Source: Kitasatospora arboriphila (GTDB taxonomy: Bacteria; Actinomycetota; Actinomycetes; Mycobacteriales; Mycobacteriaceae). From it: a stretch of 64,000 bases of DNA. Position 1 is the first letter of the stretch, and every line of letters starts with the position of its first letter. Below are positions 17,970 to 25,607 of this stretch, one piece after another. Below the pieces are notes generated by a model, which saw only the letters and a list, made by a program, of their open reading frames with translations, was not told where the DNA came from and made no database searches. Location: assembly GCF_000717275.1 (NCBI RefSeq), contig NZ_JNYV01000004.1:62001-126000 (forward strand), read 5' to 3'. The translations under genes and the position numbers were made by a program.

Positions 17970-19145
17970 TTACCGGCCGTGCCCGCCCAGTTGGCTGCGA
18001 AGTGCCGCGCGATCCACCTTGCCTGGTCCCCGTCTGGGCAGGTCATCGACAAAGAACACCTGCCGGGGGACAGCGGTCTTGTCCAGCTGTTTCGCGACGA
18101 CTTCCTGCAGATCGTTGGTGGTGGCAAATGCGCCGGGAGAAAGAACAATCGCCGCGACGACCTGTTCCCCGAGCCGCTCGTCGGGTAGACCGAGAACCGC
18201 GCATTCGCTGACCGCAGGATCGGTGAGCAGGGCGGCCTCGACCACCTGCGGAACGATGGTGAGGCCCCCGGAGCTGATCGCTTCGTCGGCGCGGCCCAGT
18301 ATCGACAGCGACCCGTCGACGTTCAGGGTGCCGAGATCGTCGGTGCGGAACCATCCGGGGTCGGTGAATGCCGGATGATGTGGACGGCCTCGATAACCGG
18401 ACGCGACCATCGGTCCACCCAGTTGCACCCGACCCGACGGTGAGCCGTCGATACGAATCCGCACCCCGGGCAGAGGCCGGCCGTCGTAGACACAACCGCC
18501 GCAGGTTTCGCTCATCCCGTAGGTGCGCACGATCGGAATCCCGGCGTCGATCGCTCGTTCGCGTAGCGGCGCCGGGGTGGCGGCCCCGCCCACCAGGACG
18601 GCGTCCACGCCGCGCAGGGCGGCCACAGCCGACGCGTCGGCAAGCACCTTGATGAGCTGGGTGGGTACCAGTGATGTGTATCGGCGTGGGCCTGGCATCT
18701 TGTCCACGCCGGCGACGAGGTTGGCCGGGTCGAATCCGTCGGCCACGTCGAGCGTCACCGGATCAAATCCTGCTCGCACGCTCCGCAGCAGCACCTGTAG
18801 CCCCGCGATGTGATGAGGAGGCAGGGCCAGCAGCCACGCCCCCGGCCCGCCGAGGTACTCGTGGGTCGCATCGATCGAGGCCTTCACCGATGCAGCGGAA
18901 TGCATGGCGCCTTTTGGGGTGCCCGTGGTACCCGACGTCGCGACCACCAGCGCCACATCGTCGTCGATCGGTGCGCCTGCGCCGAGAGCCGCAGTGAGCC
19001 GCCGGGTTTCGGCCTCGTCGTGGGTGGGCACCGGTAGGTAGGAGCCCGCGCCGTCCAGAAGTCGTTGCAGCGCATGGATTTTCGTTGATGCGGCCGACAG
19101 TGGCAGAGGTTCGAGCGGACGCTGGTCAGCCACGGGGTCGATCAT
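17970..19145 (-). CDS. menE: o-succinylbenzoate-CoA ligase
   Basis: A 391-residue member of the ANL adenylating superfamily: VVATSGTTGTPKGAMHS is the P-loop, YGMSETCGGCVYDG the A5 region, GWFRTDDLG the A7 region, and the RRGPGKVDR lysine motif lies near the C-terminus. The short length and the compressed N-terminal domain fit actinobacterial MenE, which activates o-succinylbenzoate for MenB. It ends the pitA operon, as in M. tuberculosis. The ATG at 19145 overlaps the upstream DUF3349 gene by 20 bp; a GTG at 19148 is equally possible. Confidence 0.92.
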   Translation of the reverse strand: MIDPVADQRPLEPLPLSAASTKIHALQRLLDGAGSYLPVPTHDEAETRRLTAALGAGAPIDDDVALVVATSGTTGTPKGAMHSAASVKASIDATHEYLGGPGAWLLALPPHHIAGLQVLLRSVRAGFDPVTLDVADGFDPANLVAGVDKMPGPRRYTSLVPTQLIKVLADASAVAALRGVDAVLVGGAATPAPLRERAIDAGIPIVRTYGMSETCGGCVYDGRPLPGVRIRIDGSPSGRVQLGGPMVASGYRGRPHHPAFTDPGWFRTDDLGTLNVDGSLSILGRADEAISSGGLTIVPQVVEAALLTDPAVSECAVLGLPDERLGEQVVAAIVLSPGAFATTNDLQEVVAKQLDKTAVPRQVFFVDDLPRRGPGKVDRAALRSQLGGHGR

Positions 19146-19476
19146 CACCCGGCTGTTCGGGGGTCGGGGCGGGGTCGAACGGCCACCCCTGCTCCTCCAG
19201 ATGTGCGCGGATCCGTGCGATGTCGGCTTCGAACGGCAGTTCGTCGGTGATCTTGGTGATGAGGACCCCGGCGTCCACTGCCTTGATGGGTTCAGGGCCC
19301 TCGTTGGTCACCTGACCTTGGTGGATCAGCTCTCGTGAGACTGCCTTCACCTCGTCCTCGGACAACTGGCGGCGCAACAACGCCACCAGCGGGACGTAGT
19401 CGCCGGACGGCACACCGTTCGGGTACCCGGCGCGTAGCCAGTTGACGACTCTCATCAAGAACTGCGGGCGGTCCAC
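19126..19476 (-). CDS. DUF3349 protein, Rv0543c-like
   Basis: A 116-residue soluble protein with the DUF3349 pattern: VNWLRAGYPNGVPSGDYVPL followed by LLRRQLSEDEVKAV. Its function is unknown, although mycobacterial members have been studied structurally. The GTG start has a very strong GAAGGAGG. It is the second of two tandem DUF3349 genes between the small membrane protein and menE; M. tuberculosis has a single gene, Rv0543c, in this position. Confidence 0.88.
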   Translation of the reverse strand: MDRPQFLMRVVNWLRAGYPNGVPSGDYVPLVALLRRQLSEDEVKAVSRELIHQGQVTNEGPEPIKAVDAGVLITKITDELPFEADIARIRAHLEEQGWPFDPAPTPEQPGDDRPRG

Positions 19477-19585
19477 TACGCCTCCTTCCGGGCACTAAAA
19501 CCATCGACGAACAGCGATGAACCAGCCGACCAGATTTTACTGCGACCACCTGTTGGTCGCGTCCGGGTCGATCGGTCCGAAATGG

Positions 19586-19894
19586 TCAGGGGTTGGCCAA
19601 TGGCCATCCGGCAGCGGCGAGGCGGGCCGAAACACGCTGCACCTCTTCGCTGTCGGGTTCGACACGGGCCACCTCGGCCACGGCGGCGCGGATCTCCGCT
19701 GTCGTGGGCGCCGGACCCGAGATCTGGTCGTGCAAGTTGTCGACCACCATGTCGAGCTGCTCATCGGTGAGTGATCGACGCAGTAGAGCCAGCACGGGGT
19801 GGTAGTCGCGGGGCGGGATTCCATCGGGGTAACCACTGCGCAGCCAGTGCAAGACCGCCTCGAAAGGGTTCTCGTGCTGCGTGCTCGTTGTCAT
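19586..19894 (-). CDS. DUF3349 protein, second paralogue
   Basis: A 102-residue paralogue of the next gene, sharing LHWLRSGYPDGIPPRDYHPVL and LLRRSLTDEQLDMV, and ending in GWPLANP. The ATG at 19894 is chosen as it starts MTTSTQHENPFEAVL; an upstream in-frame start at 19972 would overlap the preceding membrane-protein gene. The pair probably arose by tandem duplication. No catalytic residues are evident; a protein-interaction role is a guess. Confidence 0.85.
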   Translation of the reverse strand: MTTSTQHENPFEAVLHWLRSGYPDGIPPRDYHPVLALLRRSLTDEQLDMVVDNLHDQISGPAPTTAEIRAAVAEVARVEPDSEEVQRVSARLAAAGWPLANP

Positions 19895-19908
19895 CGCGAA
19901 GGTGTCTC

Positions 19909-20187
19909 TCACTCGGCGAACGGGAAGAGAGTGATGCCGAAGTAGTAGTCGATCGTCTCGCGGGTGATCCACAGGATTCCGGTGACGATGACTGCTGCGA
20001 TGAAGGCGAACAGCAGGTACGCAACGTATTTGAGGGCCGGGTTGCCGGAGGACGCCGTGCCGTCGGCGTGGTTGTCGCCCGCACCCGCAGAGTGCAGACG
20101 CAAGCCGACCGCGAAGATCGCAGGCAGCCCGGCGCCGAGGATGAGCCCGACCACCAGAACCTTGAAGATTGCCTCAACGGTTTCCAT
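19909..20187 (-). CDS. Small membrane protein, Rv0544c-like
   Basis: A 92-residue protein with two hydrophobic segments (about 7-28 and 53-76). Its position directly after pitA, with a 3-bp gap, corresponds to Rv0544c in M. tuberculosis. It ends ITLFPFAE. A role as an accessory to the Pit transporter is suggested only by the conserved neighbourhood. Confidence 0.85.
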   Translation of the reverse strand: METVEAIFKVLVVGLILGAGLPAIFAVGLRLHSAGAGDNHADGTASSGNPALKYVAYLLFAFIAAVIVTGILWITRETIDYYFGITLFPFAE

Positions 20188-20190
20188 CGA

Positions 20191-21423
20191 TCACACCTTC
20201 TCGGTTTCAGCGTTGGCGGCGGCAGTCTGGGGCGGGATGATGCTTCCGGTCTTCTCGTCCCATTCGTCGTTGACGTTGTTGGCGTCAACCTTTTGTTGCT
20301 GTGCGCGCCAGTACATGTAGCCGGCGAGGGCGACCAGGATGAGGAAGATGACCACCGCTCCGGCAGCTCCGCCGACGATGTCGGCCACGTAGTAGCTCAA
20401 GGCGCCGACAAGGCCTGCCGAAGGCAGCGTGACGATCCAGGCCACAGCCATCCGGCCGGCCACCGACCAGCGGACGGTGGCGCCCTTCTTGCCGACACCC
20501 GAACCGAGGATCGATCCGGTGGCGACCTGAGTGGTCGACAGCGCCATACCGGCGGCACTCGAGGTGAGAATGATTGCTGCCGAAGACGCTTCAGCGGCCA
20601 TGCCCTGGGGGGACTCGATCTCGACCAGGCCCTTGCCCAGGGTGCGGATGATGCGCCAGCCACCCAGGTAGGTGCCGATGGCGATGGCCGCGGCACAGCT
20701 GAAGACGATCCAGAACGGCAGGCCGTGCTCCACGCTCGATGCGTCGAGGTGGCCGCTGGCGATCAACGCCATCGCGATCACGCCCATCGTCTTCTGGGCA
20801 TCTCCGGTGCCGTGGGCGAGGGAGACCAGGGACGCCGAGGCGATCTGACCGGCCCGGAAGCCCTGTGCCTTCTTGTTTTCCGCCACCTTCTTGGTGAGTG
20901 CGTAGATCATCCAAGTGCCCGCGGCAGCCACCACGCACGCGATGATCGGGGCCATCAGAGCGGGGATCAGGATCTTCGAGGTGATGCCGTCCCAGTTGAC
21001 GCCGGAGGTGCCGATCGCGGCCATGCCCGAGCCGATCAGTCCGCCGAAGAGGGCGTGCGATGAGCTGGAGGGCAGACCGAACAGCCATGTGAAGAGGTTC
21101 CAGAGGATGCCGCCGATGAGGCCGGCGAAGATGATGATCATCGCAGTCTCGGCGTTCAGACCGGCGATGAGATCGCCTTTGTCCTCACCGCTGGTCTGCT
21201 GGATCTCGAGCACGTCCTTGGTGATGGTCGCGGCGACCTCCACCGAGAGGAACGCGCCGACCAAGTTCAGGATCGCGGCGATGCTCACCGCGGTTTTCGG
21301 CTTCAAAGCGCCGGTGGCGATCGACGTCGCCATTGCATTTCCGGTGTCGTGGAAGCCATTTGTGAAGTCGAATCCCAGTGCTGTGATGACCAGCAGCACG
21401 AGAATCAACATTTCTGCGCTCAT
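20191..21423 (-). CDS. pitA: Low-affinity inorganic phosphate transporter, Pit family
   Basis: A 410-residue permease with about ten membrane segments. The duplicated PHO-4 signature is visible as FDFTNGFHDTGNAMATSIAT near the N-terminus, and again as SLAHGTGDAQKTMGVIAM in the second half. It takes up phosphate (as metal-phosphate) with protons. It is the first gene of an operon leading to the small membrane protein, two DUF3349 genes and menE, the order known in M. tuberculosis. It is divergent from the F420 oxidoreductase gene across about 210 bp. Confidence 0.95.
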   Translation of the reverse strand: MSAEMLILVLLVITALGFDFTNGFHDTGNAMATSIATGALKPKTAVSIAAILNLVGAFLSVEVAATITKDVLEIQQTSGEDKGDLIAGLNAETAMIIIFAGLIGGILWNLFTWLFGLPSSSSHALFGGLIGSGMAAIGTSGVNWDGITSKILIPALMAPIIACVVAAAGTWMIYALTKKVAENKKAQGFRAGQIASASLVSLAHGTGDAQKTMGVIAMALIASGHLDASSVEHGLPFWIVFSCAAAIAIGTYLGGWRIIRTLGKGLVEIESPQGMAAEASSAAIILTSSAAGMALSTTQVATGSILGSGVGKKGATVRWSVAGRMAVAWIVTLPSAGLVGALSYYVADIVGGAAGAVVIFLILVALAGYMYWRAQQQKVDANNVNDEWDEKTGSIIPPQTAAANAETEKV

Positions 21424-21636
21424 GAGTACTGATTCTGAGGCTGAGCTGAGGATTCTGTCGAAACGGACATGCTACGAAGAACACCACTGAACTGGGGTTT
21501 CATTCAGTAAACCGGGCGTGTTCATCCAATGTTCATGTGGCGTACGCCGGGTCGCCACACCCCTGGATCGCCTTCGTGAGCATATGAAACACTTCTGAGG
21601 AAACGTCTCGTAACGTCGCGGTCCGTGGGAGGACAC

Positions 21637-22689
21637 ATGAAGATCGGCATGGCCATCAACTACTCGGGAGATTTTGCCGAGACCATCGATAACCTGATCG
21701 ATTTCGAGAAGGTCGGCCTCGACCGGATCACGGTGCCCGAAGCCTACAGTTTTGACGCTGTCAGCCAGCTCGGTTACATCGCCGCCCGGACCTCGACGAT
21801 CGAACTGGCGACCGGCATCCTGCCGATGTACTCGCGGACTCCCACCAACCTGGCGATGACCGCGGCCGGTCTGGATTACATCTCCGGTGGACGCTTCGTA
21901 CTCGGTATCGGCGCGTCCGGTCCGCAGGTGATCGAGGGCTTCCACGGCGTCAAGTACGACGCCCCGGTGGGCCGCGCCCGCGAGAACGCCGAGATCTGCC
22001 GCATGGTCTGGCGGCGTGAGCGCACCGAGTACAACGGCAAGTACTACAAGCTGCCGTTCTCCAAGGAAGACGGCGGCACCGGGCTGGGCAAGCCACTCAA
22101 GATCATCAACCACCCTGTGCGCGAGCGAATCCCGATGTTGCTGGCAGCCATCGGTCCCAAGAACGTGGAACTGGCCGCCGAACTCTTCGAGGAGTGGCAG
22201 CCGATTCTCTTCCACCCGGAGCACCTCTCCGTGGCATTCGGCGACGCCCTGGACAAAGGCAACGCCAAGCGCGCGCCCGAACTCGGCAAGCTGGGCATCT
22301 CGGTGAACACCACCGCCTTGATCACCGACGACGAAGAGCAGCGCCAGAACGCTCTCGCCTTGGTCAAGCATCATGCCGCGCTATACATCGGCGGCATGGG
22401 CGCCCGCGGCAAGAACTTCTACAACGACCTCGCCGTCCGCTACGGATACGCCGACGCCGCCAAAGAGATCCAAGACCTCTACCTCGACGGCAAGAAGCAG
22501 GAAGCCGCGGCAGCCGTCCCCGACGACCTCGCCTCCGGCATGTCCCTCATCGGTCCCGCGAGCTTCGTCAAAGAACGCCTCGCCGCCTTCGAAAGCGCTG
22601 GGATCACCACCCTCCTCGTCGCTCCCGCCACCCCCGGCCATGCCGATCAGGTCGAGCAGATCCGTCTGCTGAAAGAATTCGTCAGTTGA
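21637..22689 (+). CDS. LLM-class F420-dependent oxidoreductase, Rv3520c-like
   Basis: A 350-residue luciferase-like TIM-barrel enzyme. It starts MKIGMAINYSGDFAETIDNL, contains EAYSFDAVSQLGYIAA, ELATGILPMYSRTP and GRFVLGIGASGPQVIEGFHG, typical of the F420-binding group that includes M. tuberculosis Rv3520c. The substrate is not predictable. The ATG at 21637 is chosen because GGGAGGA lies just before it; a GTG at 21625 would include the ribosome binding site in the protein. The stop is 7 bp before the first 72-bp repeat array. Confidence 0.9.
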   Translation: MKIGMAINYSGDFAETIDNLIDFEKVGLDRITVPEAYSFDAVSQLGYIAARTSTIELATGILPMYSRTPTNLAMTAAGLDYISGGRFVLGIGASGPQVIEGFHGVKYDAPVGRARENAEICRMVWRRERTEYNGKYYKLPFSKEDGGTGLGKPLKIINHPVRERIPMLLAAIGPKNVELAAELFEEWQPILFHPEHLSVAFGDALDKGNAKRAPELGKLGISVNTTALITDDEEQRQNALALVKHHAALYIGGMGARGKNFYNDLAVRYGYADAAKEIQDLYLDGKKQEAAAAVPDDLASGMSLIGPASFVKERLAAFESAGITTLLVAPATPGHADQVEQIRLLKEFVS

Positions 22690-22696
22690 TCTGAGG

Positions 22697-23290
22697 GTTG
22701 CTCGGTCCGTAGGGCGAGCTTTCGCGGGTTTGGCTGAGCGCTCGGGGTTCTTGTGTTTGCTTGGTCTGTAGGGCGAGCTAGCTCAGGTTTGGTGTGCGGG
22801 CCCGCCGGTGCGCTCGGGGTTGTCGCGTTTGCTCGGTCTGCGGGACGAGCTACGTCAGGTTTGGCGAGCGGGGCCACTGGTGCGCTCGCGGTTCTCGTGT
22901 TTGCTTGGTCTGCAGGCCGAGCTAGTCCGGGTTCGCTGAGCGGGGCCACTGGTGCGCTCGGGGTTCTTGTGTTTGCTTGGTCTGCAGGCCGAGCTAGCTC
23001 AGGTTTGGTGTGCGGGTCCGCCGGTGAGCTCGGGGTTTCTTGTGTTTGCTTGGTCTGCGGGACGAGCTACGTCAGGTTTGGTGTGGGCGGCCACCGGTGC
23101 GCACACAGTTCTCGTGTTTGCTCGTTCAGCCGGGCGAGCTAGAGCGAGTTTGGTGTGCGGGTCCGCCGGTGCACTCGCGGTTCTCGCGTTTGCTCGGTCA
23201 GCCGGGCGAGCTAGAGCGAGTTTGGTGTGCGGGCCCGCCGATGCGCTCGCGGTTCTCGTCGTTGCGCGGTCACCAGACCCGTCGGCGCTA
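22697..23290 (+). repeat. 72-bp tandem repeat array 1, about eight units
   Basis: Units begin at about 22697 (shortened, 59 bp), 22756, 22828, 22900, 22972 (73 bp), 23045, 23117 and 23189. A broken ninth starts at 23261. Each carries a short dyad with consensus GCTCGGTCTGCRGGRCGAGC, then a segment near TTTGGTGTGCGGG and a conserved CTCGNGGTTCTNGTGTTTG. Because the period is a multiple of three, several frames stay open through the array, but none has a ribosome binding site or normal protein composition. The array begins just after the F420 oxidoreductase stop and ends exactly at the stop of the AbiEi-like gene. Confidence 0.92.
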
Positions 23291-24208
23291 TCAGCGAAGT
23301 CCAGCCCGAACCATGGCTTGGCGGAGGATTTCTGGGAGACGGCCGGCTTCGAGGTCTGCCCACGTCCACCGGACGACTTCGAGGCCGAGTTGTCTGAGTC
23401 GGTCTTCGCGGATCTTTTCGGCGACGACAACGTCGTTCGGCGTCTGCCCCGGCGCCATCAGCCCCTGCCCGTATTTCACCAATCCGTCGAACTCGCCGAC
23501 CAGGCGACCTTCCCACTCGAAATCCACTCGGGCCACGAAAACTCCTGTTGAAGTGTAGAACTCGCGTTGCAACCGTGGGCGCGGGATGTCGCGGCTTGCC
23601 AGCATCTGCGCCCGACTCCAGGACTCGCCTACGGTCTCCGACAGCTGATCAGCGGCCGCCAATGCTGTGCGAACTGGTCCGACGCCGTGCTTGGGCCCGC
23701 AAGATCCGACCATCGCCGACATCACGTCGCCGTCGGCGCCCGCTCTCAGTGCGCTGTCGAAAATCACCAGCGCCTGGTCGAAAGTGCCTGCGAGTGCGGT
23801 GTCGACCGCCGTCCGCTCGAGGCTGGTCAACGCGATCCCATCGATCTCGATGACCTCACCGGGAGCAGCCTTTCCGGCGTGCAGGTGCCGCCGGCTCTCG
23901 ATGCGGCCGCCGCCGATCCGCCCGTTCAGCAGATGCACCCGCGCGTGGGAGGGCTTGAGGAGCGGGAGCTCATGCAACAAAGCCGCCGAGGTGTGACTGA
24001 CCACCAGCGGGTGGTTGCAACTTCGCGCGGCGGCGATCACGCGCAACCGGGCCAACGCGTCGTCCGATAGATCTCGTGATGTCTTCACGTACGCGCCACG
24101 CCAGATTCGGCTGAGCATCCCGCCTCGAACGGCACGCTTGATGTCGTCGTCGGAATACCCCAATGCAACGACGTCTCGACGCCAGATCAGGCCATCGCTG
24201 TCTTCCAT
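23291..24208 (-). CDS. AbiEi-like / DUF559 (Vsr-fold) protein, second copy
   Basis: A 305-residue protein of the same class as 6207-7052. The N-terminal WRRDVVALGYSDDDIKRAVRGG is the AbiEi winged helix, followed by RIWRGAYV. The middle has SHTSAALLHELPLL and LTSLERTAVDTALAGTFDQA. The C-terminus, FVARVDFEWEGRLVGEFDGLVKY plus EKIREDRLRQLGLEVVRWTW, resembles the Vsr/DUF559 core, with Asp and Glu residues that could bind metal. The ATG at 24208 has GGGGGA just upstream; one at 24220 is possible. Repeat array 1 abuts its stop and array 2 lies about 90 bp before its start. Antitoxin, nuclease and regulatory roles are all possible. Confidence 0.78.
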   Translation of the reverse strand: MEDSDGLIWRRDVVALGYSDDDIKRAVRGGMLSRIWRGAYVKTSRDLSDDALARLRVIAAARSCNHPLVVSHTSAALLHELPLLKPSHARVHLLNGRIGGGRIESRRHLHAGKAAPGEVIEIDGIALTSLERTAVDTALAGTFDQALVIFDSALRAGADGDVMSAMVGSCGPKHGVGPVRTALAAADQLSETVGESWSRAQMLASRDIPRPRLQREFYTSTGVFVARVDFEWEGRLVGEFDGLVKYGQGLMAPGQTPNDVVVAEKIREDRLRQLGLEVVRWTWADLEAGRLPEILRQAMVRAGLR

Positions 24209-24300
24209 GAATTCCCCCATGAGGCGATTGTCAGTGATCCGATGAACGCGGCACCCCCGGTGAGCGGTGCCGATGGGGATAACCGAGGAACTGTGGATAG

Positions 24301-24660
24301 CTCGCCGAAGCTGCGGCGCGCGCGGGGGTGAGCTGGGCACGCTGAGGCATAGGGCCGCTCGGGAAGTTGGGGTTTGCGTGGTCTGCGGGGCGAGCGTTTG
24401 CAGGTTTGGCGCACCGGGGCTTAGGTGCACTCGGGATGTTGGGGCTTGCTCGGTCTGCGGGGCGCGCTTTCGCGGGTTGGGTGAGCTGAGAGTCAGGTGC
24501 GCTCGGGATGCTGGTGTTTGCTCTGTCTGCGGGGCGAGCGTTTGCAGGTTTGGCGCACCGGGGCTCAGGTGCGCTCGCGCTGCCGGGGCTTGCTCGGTCT
24601 GCAGAGCGAGCATCCACGAGTCTGGCGAACTGGAGCCGAAGCCCCGCCGGTCCCCACACA
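24301..24660 (+). repeat. 72-bp tandem repeat array 2, four clear units plus one degenerate
   Basis: The same family and strand as array 1. Clear units start at 24373, 24445, 24517 and 24589, exactly 72 bp apart, and a degenerate one occupies 24301-24372. The dyad GCTCGGTCTGCRGGGCGAGC recurs, but the interval differs from array 1 (TTTGGCGCACCGGGGCTCAG instead of the GTGTGCGGGCCCGCC form), so the arrays diverged after separation. It fills the gap between the AbiEi-like gene and the MpaB-family gene. Confidence 0.9.
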
Positions 24661-24747
24661 CAAGACCGAACACCAACACCGCCCACCCGCCAAACCCCAC
24701 CACCAGCTAATCTGGAAACACCTGTTATCAGATGGAAGGGTGGATGG

Positions 24748-25602
24748 ATGAGCCAGAACAGTCAGAGGATGTCCCGGGAGGAGATGGACAGCCTCGACAG
24801 CAGTGTGTTCGCCAAGTCGTTGTTGTCGATGGGGCGCACGATGAGCACGACAAACGTCATCATGCAGCTGGCCAATCCGGCGGTGGGTTACGGCGTGGCC
24901 AGGAGCAAGGTGGAGAACGGGCGTCTCGACCGGCACCCGATCAAGCGGGCGCGCACCACGGGGTCGTATTTGGCGGTGGCGGTGTTCGGCAACGCCGACG
25001 ATCGCAGCCGGTTTCGCCAGGCCGTCAATCGGCAGCATGTGCAGGTCAGGTCGGACGATGACAGTCCGGTGCCGTACAACGCCATGAACATCGACCTGCA
25101 GTTGTGGGTCGCCGCTTGTCTGTACTTCGGCTGGGAAGACATCTATGAGCGCGTGCACGGTCCTCTGACCGGTGAGCTGCGCGAGGTCTTCTATCAACAG
25201 GGCAAAGTGTGTGGAACTACCCTCCAGATGCCGGCCGAGGCCTGGCCCGCCAACCGCGACGCATTCACGGAGTACTGGGACGAGCAGACCGCGACGATCT
25301 CGATCAGCGACGAGGTGCGTGAGTTTCTCCTCGGGATCGCCAACTTCGACTACGCGCACCCCGCCATCAAGAAGCGTTACGGGCCGGTCAAATACCGCCG
25401 CACCATCGGGTATCTGCCCCAGCCCTTTCGGGAGGCGTTACGCGTTCCGTGGACGCAGGCAGACCAAGAGTGGTTCGACGACTATGTGGAAAAACTGGTC
25501 CAGAAAGAACGCAAGACGCCACTATGGCTCTCCCAGTTGGGTTTTCGACTACTTCTCTGGGATGTACGGATGCGTAACCGACTGGGTCGACCGCTGGTCT
25601 GA
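24748..25602 (+). CDS. MpaB-family oxygenase-like protein (DUF2236)
   Basis: A 284-residue protein of the oxygenase MpaB / DUF2236 family, with the landmarks SLLSMGRTMSTTNVIMQLAN, VARSKVENGRLDRHPIKRAR and LQLWVAACLYFGWEDIYERV. Members are predicted heme-type oxidases related to latex-clearing protein, mostly uncharacterised in actinobacteria. The ATG at 24748 follows GGAAGGG. In-frame codons continue upstream into repeat array 2, but there is no ribosome binding site there. It converges on the ABC exporter genes with only 5 bp between the stops. Confidence 0.88.
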   Translation: MSQNSQRMSREEMDSLDSSVFAKSLLSMGRTMSTTNVIMQLANPAVGYGVARSKVENGRLDRHPIKRARTTGSYLAVAVFGNADDRSRFRQAVNRQHVQVRSDDDSPVPYNAMNIDLQLWVAACLYFGWEDIYERVHGPLTGELREVFYQQGKVCGTTLQMPAEAWPANRDAFTEYWDEQTATISISDEVREFLLGIANFDYAHPAIKKRYGPVKYRRTIGYLPQPFREALRVPWTQADQEWFDDYVEKLVQKERKTPLWLSQLGFRLLLWDVRMRNRLGRPLV

Positions 25603-25607
25603 CCCGA

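Noticed and set aside
22697..23290. CRISPR array, or a repetitive surface protein, in the 72-bp arrays
   Set aside because: Whole 72-bp units repeat with no variable spacers, and no cas genes are nearby. Candidate proteins on either strand lack ribosome binding sites and have Ala/Arg/Cys-rich nonsense composition.
24209..24703. N-terminal extension of the second AbiEi-like gene through repeat array 2 (about 165 extra residues)
   Set aside because: The extension is just the 72-bp repeat read in an open frame; the period is divisible by three, so frames remain open. The ATG at 24208 has its own ribosome binding site and starts the family domain.
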